DNA from: Acidobacteriota bacterium
GTDB taxonomy: Bacteria; Acidobacteriota; Vicinamibacteria; Vicinamibacterales; UBA2999
Direction: 5' to 3'
DNA length: 64,000 bases
Assembly (NCBI GenBank): GCA_020851565.1
Contig: JADZCN010000034.1
Span: forward strand, 1-64,000
Shown: positions 53,642 to 61,904 of the stretch, piece after piece
How the letters are laid out: each line of letters begins with the position of its first letter
Position numbering within the stretch: position 1 is the stretch's first letter
Position numbers and translations under genes: made by a program
The notes under the pieces: model-generated
Seen by the model: the letters and a program-made list of their open reading frames with translations, nothing else
Told to the model about the DNA's origin: nothing
The model's database searches: none

Positions 53642-55000
53642 ATGGCACCGATCAACCCTGCAGTCTTCAAGGCCTACGACGTCCGCGGCATCTACCCGAC
53701 CGAGGTCACGGCGGACCTGTTCCGCCAGCTCGGCCGCGCCTTCGTCGCCTATCTCGGCCCGGGACGCTATGCGGTCTCGCGTGACATGCGGACCTCGTCG
53801 CCGGAACTGGCGGGTGCCTTCATCGAGGGCGCGCGCCTCCAGGGCGGCCACGTCGTGGACTACGGCCTGATGGGCACCGACATGCTGTACTACGCCGTCG
53901 CGGCCGACGGCCTCGACGGCGGCGCGCAGATCACGGCGTCGCACAACCCCGGTGAGTACAACGGGTGCAAGATGGTGAAGCGGGAGGCCTTCCCGCTGAG
54001 CGGCGAGGCTGGCATCAAGGAGATGAAGGACATGATCCTCGCCGGGGCCATCCCCGCTCCGCCGGCGACGCCGGGGCCGATCGCACGGCGCGACGTGCTG
54101 GATCGCTACACCGCCCACGTGATGAGCTTCATCGACGCGTCCATCATCAAGCCCTTCAACGTCGTCCTCGACGCCGGCAGCGGCATTGCCGGGCTCGCCG
54201 CGCCGCCACTCTTCGACCGCCTGCCCTGCCGGACGACGCGGCTCTGCTTCGAGGTGGACGGCACGTTCCCGAACCACGAGGCCAACCCGCTCATCGAGGA
54301 GAACCGGCAGGACATCACCGCGAAGGTCATCGAGCTGGCCGCCGATGCCGGAATTGCCTGGGACGGCGACGCCGATCGCTGCTTCTTCCTGGACGGCACC
54401 GGCGAGTTCATCGCGGGCGACTTCATCACCGCGCTCCTGGCCGAGTCGTTCCTGATGAAGCACCCGGGGTCGACGATCATCTACGACGTCCGCGCCAGCT
54501 ACGCGGTGAAGGACATCGTGGCCGAGTACGGCGGGCGCGCCCTCATGAACCGCGTGGGACATGCATTCATCAAGCGGCGCATGCGCGAGGAAGACGCCAT
54601 CTTCGGTGGCGAGGTCACGGGGCACTACTACTTCCGGGACAACTTCTACGCCGACAACGGCTTCATCCCGGCGCTGCTCATCCTCGAGCTGATGTCGAAG
54701 AAGGGCCTGTCGCTCCGTGACCTCCTGAAGCCGCTGCGGGAGCGCTACTTCATCTCGGGCGAGATCAACACCAAGGTGCCGAGCATGGACGTCGTGCCGC
54801 AGAAGATCGCGGCCCTCAAGCGCGAGTACGCGCACGGCCACGTGTACGAGCTCGACGGCATCTCGGTGGAGTTCGACGACTGGCACTTCAACGTGCGTGC
54901 ATCGAACACCGAGCCGCTGCTCCGGCTCAACCTCGAGGGCACGACCCCGGAGATCATGGAGCAGCGCCGCGACGAGGTGCTCGCCATCATCCGCGGCTAG
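53642..55000 (+). CDS. manB: Phosphomannomutase / phosphoglucomutase
   Basis: This 452-residue alpha-D-phosphohexomutase carries the phosphoserine loop QITASHNPGEYNGCK, the metal-binding WDGDADRCFFLD, the sugar-binding GGEVTGHYYF and the phosphate-binding RASNTEPLLRLN. It interconverts hexose 6- and 1-phosphates and feeds the upstream nucleotidylyltransferase 7 bp away. Its TAG directly abuts the stop of the convergent quinoprotein gene (55000/55001), leaving no intergenic base. Confidence 0.95.
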   Translation: MAPINPAVFKAYDVRGIYPTEVTADLFRQLGRAFVAYLGPGRYAVSRDMRTSSPELAGAFIEGARLQGGHVVDYGLMGTDMLYYAVAADGLDGGAQITASHNPGEYNGCKMVKREAFPLSGEAGIKEMKDMILAGAIPAPPATPGPIARRDVLDRYTAHVMSFIDASIIKPFNVVLDAGSGIAGLAAPPLFDRLPCRTTRLCFEVDGTFPNHEANPLIEENRQDITAKVIELAADAGIAWDGDADRCFFLDGTGEFIAGDFITALLAESFLMKHPGSTIIYDVRASYAVKDIVAEYGGRALMNRVGHAFIKRRMREEDAIFGGEVTGHYYFRDNFYADNGFIPALLILELMSKKGLSLRDLLKPLRERYFISGEINTKVPSMDVVPQKIAALKREYAHGHVYELDGISVEFDDWHFNVRASNTEPLLRLNLEGTTPEIMEQRRDEVLAIIRG

Positions 55001-57100
55001 CTACTGTGCGCCGGCGTTCGGGGCGCGGCGCTGTCGGGCCGCCGGCAGGGCCACCGCGACGAGTTCGGCCGGCACCGACGCGCTGGCCACGGCCATCACG
55101 ATCACCTGGTGGCCATTGTGCATGAAGGTCATCGGCGCCGTGTTGGTCGGCGCCGGGATCTCGATTTTGCCGAGCTCCTTCCCGCTGGCCTTGTCCACCG
55201 CGCGGAGGTACTTGTCGGCGCCGCGACCCTCCCCGTACATCAGCAGCGACTTGGTGACGAGCAGGTTCGCGTGCGCGTTCTGGCCCGTGTTCCCGATGTT
55301 CACGCCCTTCAGCGCCGGGTGGGTCCGAATCCACTCGGGCGTCTCGCCGTTCGGGATCATCCACTTCTTGTCGCCGGTGTTCATGTCGTAGGCAACGATG
55401 CGACCGTACGGCGGCTTCACGAGCGGCAGGGCCCGGTTGTCGGGGCCGCCGGTGGGTCCGCGCGCGCCGACCGAAGTGGAAACGTAGAGCGAGGTGATCT
55501 TGCCGTCCGGACTCCCCCACCCGGGCCACGGCTTGCCGTTCGGGTACTTCTCCTGCGCCGGCACCAGCGCAATGACCTCGTAGCTGTGCTGCGAGGCCAC
55601 GTAGAACCAGCCCGTCTCGGGGTCCACGGCCGCGCCGCCGGGGATGTTGGCGCCGCCGTTCGAACTGGGCACCATCCACGCCCCTTCGGTGCCGTCCGCG
55701 GCCTTCTCGAGCGAGGGAGGCGTGAAGATCGGTCCCATGCGGTAGCGCCTGGCGGTCTTGAGCGCCTCGGCCCTCAGCGCCGGCGTGAAGTCGATGAGAT
55801 CGTCCTCGCTCATCCCCTGCTGCTCGAAGGGCTCCGGCCAGGTCACGAACGGCTGCGTGGGCCAGAGCTTCTCGCGCGGGACGTCCGATGCGGGCACGGC
55901 GCGCTCCTCGATAGGCCAGATGGGCTGGCCCGTTTCACGGTTGAGCACGTAGATCCAGCCCTGCTTGGTCGCCTGCGCGACGACGGGCACGCGCTGCCCC
56001 TTGATGGTGACGTCCATCAGGTGCGGCGCGTCCGGGATGTCCATGTTCCAGACGTCGTGGTGCACGAACTGGTAGTACCAGCGCAGCTTGCCGGTCTGGA
56101 TGTCGAGCGCGAGGAGGCTCGTCCCGTAGACGTTCTTCCCAGGGCGGCTCCCGCCGTAATAGTCGTTGGTGGGCGTGTCGGTCGGCACGTAGACCAGCCC
56201 GAGCTTCGAGTCGGCGCTGAGGGGCGCCCAGGGCGACACGTTGCCCGTGTACTCCCAGGAGCCCTCTTCCCACGTGTCGTTGTTCGGCTCGCCGGGGCGC
56301 GGCACCGGGTTGAACCGCCACATCATGCGGCCCGTCTTCGCGTCGTAGCCGCGCACGACGCCAGGGATGTTCTCGCGGTTCTCCGGGTAGTACCCGCGAT
56401 CGTGCGAGTTGCCGACCACCACGACGCCATTGACCACGAGGGGCGCCGAGGAGCTGGTGATGTCGCCCCAGTCGGCCACGCCGTGATCCGGATCCACCGA
56501 GTAGGGCCCAAGGCCAAGCGCCAGGTCCACGACGCCGTTGTTACCGAAGAACGGCAGCGGCTGGCCGGTATCGGCGTCGAGCGCCCAGAGGTAGAAGCCC
56601 GGGGTCATCAGGTAGATGGTCGGCCGGCCGTCGACGCGAGCGAACGCGACGCCCTTGCCGTAGTTCTGCCTCGTGGAGCGCGCCCAGCGCGGGTTCTCCT
56701 TCTCCCGGAAGATCCACAACGTCTCACCGGTCAGCGGGTCGATACAGGCGACGGTCCGCCGGGTGCCAGCCACCGTGTACAACTTGCCGTTCACGTAGAT
56801 GGGCGTTGCGCGGTAGATGAAATCCGGTGCCGGCCCGAAGTTCGCCGCACTCCACCGCCAGAGCACCTGGAGCTTGCCGAAGTTCTCCGCGTTGACCTGA
56901 TCCAGCGGCGCGTAGCGGCTGCTGCGCTCGTCCCCGCCCCAGCTGGGCCACTCGTACGTCTGTGGGCTCGTGGCGCGTGGGTCCGACGCCTGGGGCTGAG
57001 CCGATGGCGCTGCCGCCAGCCAGGGGAGGGTGCCGGCGGCGAGGACGGCGAGCCATGGCAGTCCAGGGCGCGAACGGAAGTGCACGGTGAACATCGACAT
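55001..57100 (-). CDS. PQQ-dependent dehydrogenase (quinoprotein), periplasmic
   Basis: This gene encodes 699 residues. The signal peptide (LPWLAVLAAGTLPWLAAAPS) directs export; the mature part is an eight-bladed propeller with Trp-docking repeats such as YDAKTGRMMWRFN, LDIQTGKLRWYYQF, LNRETGQPIWPIEE and YDMNTGDKKWMIP. It should oxidise a sugar or alcohol with pyrroloquinoline quinone; the substrate is unknown. It has no CxxCH haem motif, so electrons must go to a separate cytochrome or quinone. The ATG at 57100 has GAGGAG 5 nt upstream (plus 57106-57111). No pqq synthesis genes are in the window. Confidence 0.88.
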   Translation of the reverse strand: MSMFTVHFRSRPGLPWLAVLAAGTLPWLAAAPSAQPQASDPRATSPQTYEWPSWGGDERSSRYAPLDQVNAENFGKLQVLWRWSAANFGPAPDFIYRATPIYVNGKLYTVAGTRRTVACIDPLTGETLWIFREKENPRWARSTRQNYGKGVAFARVDGRPTIYLMTPGFYLWALDADTGQPLPFFGNNGVVDLALGLGPYSVDPDHGVADWGDITSSSAPLVVNGVVVVGNSHDRGYYPENRENIPGVVRGYDAKTGRMMWRFNPVPRPGEPNNDTWEEGSWEYTGNVSPWAPLSADSKLGLVYVPTDTPTNDYYGGSRPGKNVYGTSLLALDIQTGKLRWYYQFVHHDVWNMDIPDAPHLMDVTIKGQRVPVVAQATKQGWIYVLNRETGQPIWPIEERAVPASDVPREKLWPTQPFVTWPEPFEQQGMSEDDLIDFTPALRAEALKTARRYRMGPIFTPPSLEKAADGTEGAWMVPSSNGGANIPGGAAVDPETGWFYVASQHSYEVIALVPAQEKYPNGKPWPGWGSPDGKITSLYVSTSVGARGPTGGPDNRALPLVKPPYGRIVAYDMNTGDKKWMIPNGETPEWIRTHPALKGVNIGNTGQNAHANLLVTKSLLMYGEGRGADKYLRAVDKASGKELGKIEIPAPTNTAPMTFMHNGHQVIVMAVASASVPAELVAVALPAARQRRAPNAGAQ

Positions 57101-57276
57101 CAGGACTCCTCGGCGGCGAAAAGACGATGTGCCCATGATATGCCACCGGCCGCACCATCGTCGGGATCGCGGCCCACGGACGCCGGGTTTCCGCCAGCGA
57201 GCCAACCTCGGCGCACGATTCAGCCGCGGCACGGGGCCAGTGCGTTGGCAGGCTTTGTGCCTCTTTCACCGCCATC

Positions 57277-57675
57277 ATGACTCTCAGACACGCCCTCATC
57301 GCCCTCACGTGCGCGGTTGCCCTTCCGGCAGCGGCGCCAGCCCAGTCCCCCGAGTGGACGATGGCCGCCAGGGCCGGCTGCCCTGCGATGGCCACCACCG
57401 ACGGCGATGCCCTCGCGGCAGCCGTCCTTTTGCCGCCGGCCCTGGTGCTGCCGGTCGACGAACGGGCTGACGCCCTTGCGGCATCGGTGCTCGTGCCTGA
57501 TCTCCCGGACGCGCCGGCGGCGCTCGCCGCGAACGCGATGGATGCCAGCGGGTGCTGCGACCAGCCGCCGACACCTGCGCCCAGCGGACCCGGCTGCTGC
57601 CAGGACGCGAAGCGCGGCGACTGCTGCGGGGACTGCGGCATGCCGTGCTGCCAGTCTCAGCCGCCGACGCGCTGA
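57277..57675 (+). CDS. Small exported protein with Cys-rich C terminus
   Basis: This gene encodes 132 residues. A signal peptide (LIALTCAVALPAAAPAQ) is followed by an Ala/Leu/Val-rich middle and a striking last 45 residues with eleven Cys: SGCCDQ, GCCQDAKRGDCCGDCG, MPCCQS. Paired CC motifs spaced by Gly/Asp suggest metal binding or a disulphide-knotted tail. No family is recognised. It lies head to head with the PQQ dehydrogenase (176 bp between starts) and could supply or protect metal there, but this is speculation. The reading frame is intact. Confidence 0.62.
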   Translation: MTLRHALIALTCAVALPAAAPAQSPEWTMAARAGCPAMATTDGDALAAAVLLPPALVLPVDERADALAASVLVPDLPDAPAALAANAMDASGCCDQPPTPAPSGPGCCQDAKRGDCCGDCGMPCCQSQPPTR

Positions 57676-57761
57676 CCGGCACGTTCGGCTACCGGCGAGG
57701 CGGCGAGGCGGGCTCTCCCCCCGCCGCCGGCCCTTCTGCTAAGATGAGGGCTCACCACCGG

Positions 57762-57836
57762 GCGGGAGTAACTCAGTGGTAGAGTCACAGCTTCCCAAGC
57801 TGTTGGTCGCGGGTTCGATCCCCGTCTCCCGCTCCA
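57762..57836 (+). tRNA. glyT: tRNA-Gly (anticodon CCC)
   Basis: This is a complete cloverleaf: acceptor stem GCGGGAG/CTCCCGC, D arm ACTC-AGTGGTA-GAGT, anticodon stem ACAGC/GCTGT with loop TTCCCAA and anticodon CCC, and T arm GCGGG-TTCGATC-CCCGT. The discriminator base is U, as expected for glycine tRNAs, and CCA is encoded (57834-57836). It reads GGG codons. A -10-like TAAGAT is at 57740-57745 without a clear -35. Confidence 0.97.
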
Positions 57837-57846
57837 CTTCACGCTG

Positions 57847-57920
57847 GTTCAAAGCTCAGACGTTCAAGCCCGGAGGTTCGAAGCTCGGACGTTCGAAGCC
57901 CGGAGGCTCGAAGCCCGGGG
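57847..57920. repeat. 15-bp tandem repeat (TTCGAA family) behind tRNA-Gly
   Basis: There are five units of 14-15 bp (GTTCAAAGCTCAGAC, GTTCAAGCCCGGAG, GTTCGAAGCTCGGAC, GTTCGAAGCCCGGAG, GCTCGAAGCCCGGGG) starting 10 bp after the tRNA. The reverse complement of the unit, GTCCGAGCTTCGAAC, matches the rotated unit of the array at 24453-24527 with about one mismatch, so both belong to one family in opposite orientation. Confidence 0.85.
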
Positions 57921-58029
57921 CGTGGAGCTGCAGCGAGCCACCGGCCTGCGTCGGGTGTGGCCACCGGCCCTTCTCATCACGTATGATCGGCGCCACCTCC
58001 GTGCTTTACCCCTCCGCGAAGGAGCCCCC

Positions 58030-59187
58030 TTGGATCGTCGTTCGCTGATTCGGAATGGAAGCCTGGCTGCCCTGGGTCTGGTGACCGGCGCGTGCGCCCC
58101 ACGCACGGCGGCCGTGGCCACGCGGCCCGCCGCGAGCCGCAGGCCACCGGTGGTCCTGTCTCGCGTCAAGGCGTCGTGGGACCGCGTCATTCGCACGACC
58201 ATCGGCCTCCGCCCGCACCGACCTGCCGGCTTCATGCTCCGCGCCGACAAGCTGGACGCCAAGACGCTGATACACAACTACGGCCACGGCGGCTCGGGGA
58301 TGTCGCTGTCGTGGGGCACGGCTTCGATGGCAGCCGACATGGCGGTGTCCCACTCCGATCGCCGTGCCGCGGTCCTGGGCTCCGGCGTCGTCGGCCTGAC
58401 CACGGCCCGCGAACTGCAGCGCCGCGGTTTCGAGGTCACCATCTACGCGGCCGCCGTGCCGCCGGACACGACGTCCAACATGTCGCTCGCGGGGTGGACT
58501 CCCACGTCCGGGCTCTCGCAGGCCGATGCTCGCACCCCTGAGTGGACCGCACAGCTGCGCCAGGCGGCAGAGATCGCCTACCGCCGCCTGCAGCTGCTCG
58601 TCGGCCCGAAGTACGGCATCACCTGGATCGTCAACTACGGCCCTACCGAGAACGAGAAGGCGGCGGGTGGCCGGAACATGCTGCTTCCCGAGAGTGTGCA
58701 GACCGGCGGCGTCCTCCTCGGCCCGGGCGAGCACCCCTTCCCCACCACGTACGCGGTCGAGCGGCCCGAGATGCGCATCGAGCCGTCCATCTACCTGGAC
58801 GCGCTGATGGACGATTTCGTGGACTTCGGCGGCACCGTGGTGATCCGGAAATTCGAGACGCCGGCCGAAGTATCCGCCCTGCCCGAGGGCCTCGTGGTCA
58901 ACTGCACCGGCCTGGGCGCAAAGGCGCTGTTCGGCGATCCGATCATGATTCCGCTGAAGGGCCAGCTCACGGTGCTGGTCCCACAGCCAGAGATCCAGTA
59001 CTCGACCAGCGGGGGCGCCCGCGTCCAGACCGCGGAGCCGGGCATCGGCATCCACATGATGCCCCGCTCCGACGGCATCATCCTGGGCGGCACGTCAGAG
59101 CGCGACGTCTGGACCTTCGACGTGAACGAGAAAGAGCGCCAGCGGATCGTCGAGGGGCACATCGAGCTCTTCAGCGCGATGCGCTGA
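58030..59187 (+). CDS. D-amino-acid-oxidase-like FAD oxidoreductase with permuted motif order
   Basis: This 385-residue, probably exported flavoprotein begins with a Tat-like DRRSLIRNGSLAALGLVTGAC (twin Arg, then a lipobox-like Cys). Residues about 48-95 contain IRTTIGLRPHRPAGF and NYGHGGSGMSLSWG, motifs that normally form the C terminus of D-amino-acid oxidases. Only afterwards comes the FAD dinucleotide motif AVLGSGVVGLTTARELQRRG (about 113-133), normally at the N terminus; the chain ends RQRIVEGHIELFSAMR. The order is thus that of a circular permutation. The TTG start at 58030 has GAAGGAG 5 nt upstream. The substrate is unknown. Confidence 0.85.
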   Translation: MDRRSLIRNGSLAALGLVTGACAPRTAAVATRPAASRRPPVVLSRVKASWDRVIRTTIGLRPHRPAGFMLRADKLDAKTLIHNYGHGGSGMSLSWGTASMAADMAVSHSDRRAAVLGSGVVGLTTARELQRRGFEVTIYAAAVPPDTTSNMSLAGWTPTSGLSQADARTPEWTAQLRQAAEIAYRRLQLLVGPKYGITWIVNYGPTENEKAAGGRNMLLPESVQTGGVLLGPGEHPFPTTYAVERPEMRIEPSIYLDALMDDFVDFGGTVVIRKFETPAEVSALPEGLVVNCTGLGAKALFGDPIMIPLKGQLTVLVPQPEIQYSTSGGARVQTAEPGIGIHMMPRSDGIILGGTSERDVWTFDVNEKERQRIVEGHIELFSAMR

Positions 59188-59189
59188 AC

Positions 59190-59822
59190 TCACTGGACTG
59201 AGATTCCCACCGCGAGCCTGAACATCGTCGTGCGCATTGCGGCCGGGGTGTTCGCAGTGGCGTCACGGGACGACAGCTTGTGCCAGCGGGCGTCGAATCC
59301 GACCCCCAGGCGGTCCGAGATGAACCACCGCGCACCGCCGCCGAAGTTGATGGCGCCGGCCCAACCCGAATCGACCGTGACCGCCGGCAAACCCGGAATG
59401 GGCGCGGACTCGCTGACCACCTTCACCACCCCGTAGCCCGCGCTCAGGTAGCTCCATCCCAGGCGGTGCCCGAAGTTGAACGACAACTGCGGCGAGAGCA
59501 TCGTCGCTCGTGTCTTCACGTCCGGCACGCTCTCCGCCAGCGCCGACGTGGTCCCGCGCGCCCACGAGTACGTGGCGCCGACGCCGAACGTGGCCGCTCC
59601 CAGCTTCCTGAAGTGCGCGTGCACGCCGCCTTCGAGCCCGAATCCGCGGGATGGCACCACGGCGTCAGCCGGCAGCGACGGCGTCCAGCCGGCGCTGGTG
59701 GGAAGGCCCACCATGATCCCGCGCAGGTCCGCGACGAACGGCCCGATGGGATCCTTCGGCTGAGCCGCGGCAGGCAGGGGGCACACGGCCACCAGCAGGA
59801 GGAGGAGCAACGCGGGTCGCAT
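59190..59822 (-). CDS. Outer-membrane beta-barrel protein
   Basis: This gene encodes 210 residues. A signal peptide (ALLLLLLVAVCPLPAAAQ) is followed by alternating strands rich in Gly and aromatic residues (FGVGATYSWARG, LSFNFGHRLGWSYLSAGYG, INFGGGARWFISDRLGVGFDARW) and a C-terminal strand MFRLAVGISVQ, the profile of small OmpW/OmpA-like barrels. The ATG overlaps the deoC stop (TGATG), so it is co-translated with deoC and rpiB. Its role in that operon is unclear; a porin is a guess. Confidence 0.75.
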   Translation of the reverse strand: MRPALLLLLLVAVCPLPAAAQPKDPIGPFVADLRGIMVGLPTSAGWTPSLPADAVVPSRGFGLEGGVHAHFRKLGAATFGVGATYSWARGTTSALAESVPDVKTRATMLSPQLSFNFGHRLGWSYLSAGYGVVKVVSESAPIPGLPAVTVDSGWAGAINFGGGARWFISDRLGVGFDARWHKLSSRDATANTPAAMRTTMFRLAVGISVQ

Positions 59823-60691
59823 CAGTAGCCGCTGGCCTTTCCCGCCGGCGACAGTTCCCCTCGCGATTCCCTGACGATCCGCACCCCGGCGCTGGCGCCG
59901 ATTCGCGTCGCGCCGGCCGCCACCATGGCCTTGACCTGCTGCAGATCGCGCACGCCCCCCGACGCCTTCACACCCATCCCGGCGCCCACCACGCGGCGCA
60001 TCAGCGCGACGTCGGCGGTGGTGGCCCCGCCGGGCCCGAAGCCGGTGGAGGTCTTCACGAAATCCGCACCGGCGGCCTTTGCCAGCGTGCACGCGGTGAC
60101 TTTCTCCTCGTCTGTCAGGAGCGCCGTCTCGAGGATGACCTTGCTGACGACGCGCCGCTCGACGCACGCGCTGACCACGGCACGGATGTCGTCGCTCGCC
60201 AGGCGGATGTCGCCCGACTTGAGCGCGCCCACGTTCAGCACCATGTCGATCTCGGTGGCACCGTCGAAGATGGCCCGGCGGGCCTCGAATTGCTTGACGT
60301 CCGGCGTCGTGGCTCCCAACGGAAACCCGACGACCGAGCAGACGCCCACGCCGGTGCCGCTGAGCCTGGCAGCGGCCCTGGCCACCCACGTCGGGTTCAC
60401 GCACACCGTGGCGAACTTCCACTCCGCGGCCTCGCGGCACAGCTTGTCGATATCCTCGGCCGTGGCATCCGGCTTGAGCAGCGTGTGGTCGATGGACGAC
60501 GCGACGTCGCCATCCCCCCCGTCCTGTGCGTGGAGCCCCAGGCGCGTGGCGCCGGCGTCCATCACGCCCCGCACGCGGTCGGGGCAGCACTCGTAGGTGA
60601 ACCCGTGGCACTCGCAGCGGGTGGGCGCCACGGCACCGGCCGCCACCAGTTCCTCGAGAATCAGCTCGATCACCCGTCGATAGTCCGTCAC
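59822..60691 (-). CDS. deoC: Deoxyribose-phosphate aldolase with N-terminal extension
   Basis: This gene encodes 289 residues, about 65 more than a minimal DeoC. The aldolase barrel starts near residue 65 ([17 protein letters not shown]) and has the catalytic Asp in [12 protein letters not shown] and the Schiff-base Lys in [15 protein letters not shown]. It cleaves 2-deoxyribose 5-phosphate to glyceraldehyde 3-phosphate and acetaldehyde. The extension holds an amphipathic helix ([18 protein letters not shown]) and then [13 protein letters not shown], a possible metal site. Such helices are typical encapsulation peptides of bacterial microcompartment enzymes. It begins at GTG 60691, 21 bp after rpiB. 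Confidence 0.92.
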   Translation of the reverse strand: MTDYRRVIELILEELVAAGAVAPTRCECHGFTYECCPDRVRGVMDAGATRLGLHAQDGGDGDVASSIDHTLLKPDATAEDIDKLCREAAEWKFATVCVNPTWVARAAARLSGTGVGVCSVVGFPLGATTPDVKQFEARRAIFDGATEIDMVLNVGALKSGDIRLASDDIRAVVSACVERRVVSKVILETALLTDEEKVTACTLAKAAGADFVKTSTGFGPGGATTADVALMRRVVGAGMGVKASGGVRDLQQVKAMVAAGATRIGASAGVRIVRESRGELSPAGKASGY

Positions 60692-60712
60692 GTCTGTCCC
60701 CTGCCCTGACGC

Positions 60713-61342
60713 TTACTGCATGCGCTCCAGGCGCTGGATCTTCGCGAGCCGACGCAGGTAGCGGGGCTCGGTAGTGGCCGTGGCCAGGAACGTGTCCACG
60801 ATGTCGAGGGCCTCGTCTGGTGACACGAGGGTGGACCCCAGCGCCAGCACGTTCGCCCCGTTGTGCTCCCGTGCGTAGCGGGCCAGCGTCCTGGTCGTGC
60901 ACATGGCGGCGCGGATGCCGCCGATCTTGTTGGCCGCCATCGCAGAGCCGAGCCCGGCCCCGTCGAGGACGATGCCGGCGTCGGCTTCGCCGCGCGCCAC
61001 CTGCCGCGCCACCAGCGCGGCGATGTCCGGATAGTCCACCGCATCCGGGCCGTCGGTGCCCACGTCGCTGACGGCCAGGCCGCGCTGCCGCAGCGTGTCC
61101 CGGATACGGTTCTTGAGCGCCACGGACGTGTGGTCCCCACCGACCGCCACGCGGCGGACCTCCGCCACGGGCGCGAGTCGCGACAGGTCCACATCGGCCG
61201 CGGCCCCGATCACGGTGATACGCCGCTCCCGAAGCGTGTCCTGGGCCAGCGGCGTGATGTGCCCGCCGGGCGACAGCGCCACGGTGGACCCGTGCTCCAG
61301 CACCCGCGCGTCGGCCTCGGTGAGGATCGAGAAGACCTTCAT
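60713..61342 (-). CDS. rpiB: RpiB/LacAB-family sugar-phosphate isomerase with N-terminal extension
   Basis: This gene encodes 209 residues. The RpiB domain (about 65-209) contains VAVGGDHTSVALKNRI, GIVLDGAGLGSAMAANK and EHNGANVLALGSTLV. The Cys that acts as base in E. coli RpiB (CGTG) is Asp here (DGAG), and the Glu used by mycobacterial enzymes is also absent, so activity or substrate may differ. The first about 60 residues (LTEADARVLEHGSTVALSPGGHITPLAQDTL) resemble a module found at the N terminus of microcompartment-associated proteins. It is the first gene of an operon with deoC and the barrel protein. Confidence 0.85.
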   Translation of the reverse strand: MKVFSILTEADARVLEHGSTVALSPGGHITPLAQDTLRERRITVIGAAADVDLSRLAPVAEVRRVAVGGDHTSVALKNRIRDTLRQRGLAVSDVGTDGPDAVDYPDIAALVARQVARGEADAGIVLDGAGLGSAMAANKIGGIRAAMCTTRTLARYAREHNGANVLALGSTLVSPDEALDIVDTFLATATTEPRYLRRLAKIQRLERMQ

Positions 61343-61380
61343 GCGCTTGTCGCGATTCCTCCCATGCTACGCTCGACGCC

Positions 61381-61893
61381 ATGTTGCCAGACGTCCTTAT
61401 TCCCCAGGCGCGGCTCGCCACTCGCATTACCGAGCTGGCGACGGAGATTCGCGCCGCGGTTCCCGACGATCATATCCACTTCGTGTGCGTGCTGAAGGGG
61501 GCGTTCCTCTTCCTCGCGGACCTGGTCCGGGTGATGGATGAGCGCGTGACGATGGACTTCATCGCCGTGTCCAGCTACGGCGCCGGCACGCGATCGTCCG
61601 GAGAGGTCCGCCTCGTCAAGGACGTGGACGCCAGCCTCGAGGGCCGGCACGTCGTCATCGTGGAGGATATCGTGGACACCGGCCTTACGCTGCACTACCT
61701 GCAGGACATCCTGCGGCGGCGCGGCCCCGCGTCGCTGCGCACGGCATGCCTGCTCAGCAAGCCGTCCCGGCGCAAAATCGACGTGCGGGTGGAGTTCATC
61801 GGCTTCACCATCGAGGATCGCTTCGTCGTCGGCTACGGCCTGGACTACGCGGAGCAGTACCGCAACCTGCCCTACGTCGGCGTGATGCCCTAG
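61381..61893 (+). CDS. hpt: Hypoxanthine phosphoribosyltransferase
   Basis: This 170-residue purine-salvage enzyme forms IMP (and GMP) from hypoxanthine/guanine and PRPP. The PRPP loop is HVVIVEDIVDTGLTLHYL, with the conserved KGAFLFLADLVR and DFIAVSSYG segments, and FVVGYGLDYAEQYRNLPYVG near the C terminus. It is divergent from rpiB (38 bp between starts). Length and motifs are normal. Confidence 0.96.
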   Translation: MLPDVLIPQARLATRITELATEIRAAVPDDHIHFVCVLKGAFLFLADLVRVMDERVTMDFIAVSSYGAGTRSSGEVRLVKDVDASLEGRHVVIVEDIVDTGLTLHYLQDILRRRGPASLRTACLLSKPSRRKIDVRVEFIGFTIEDRFVVGYGLDYAEQYRNLPYVGVMP

Positions 61894-61904
61894 CGGCCAG
61901 GCCG

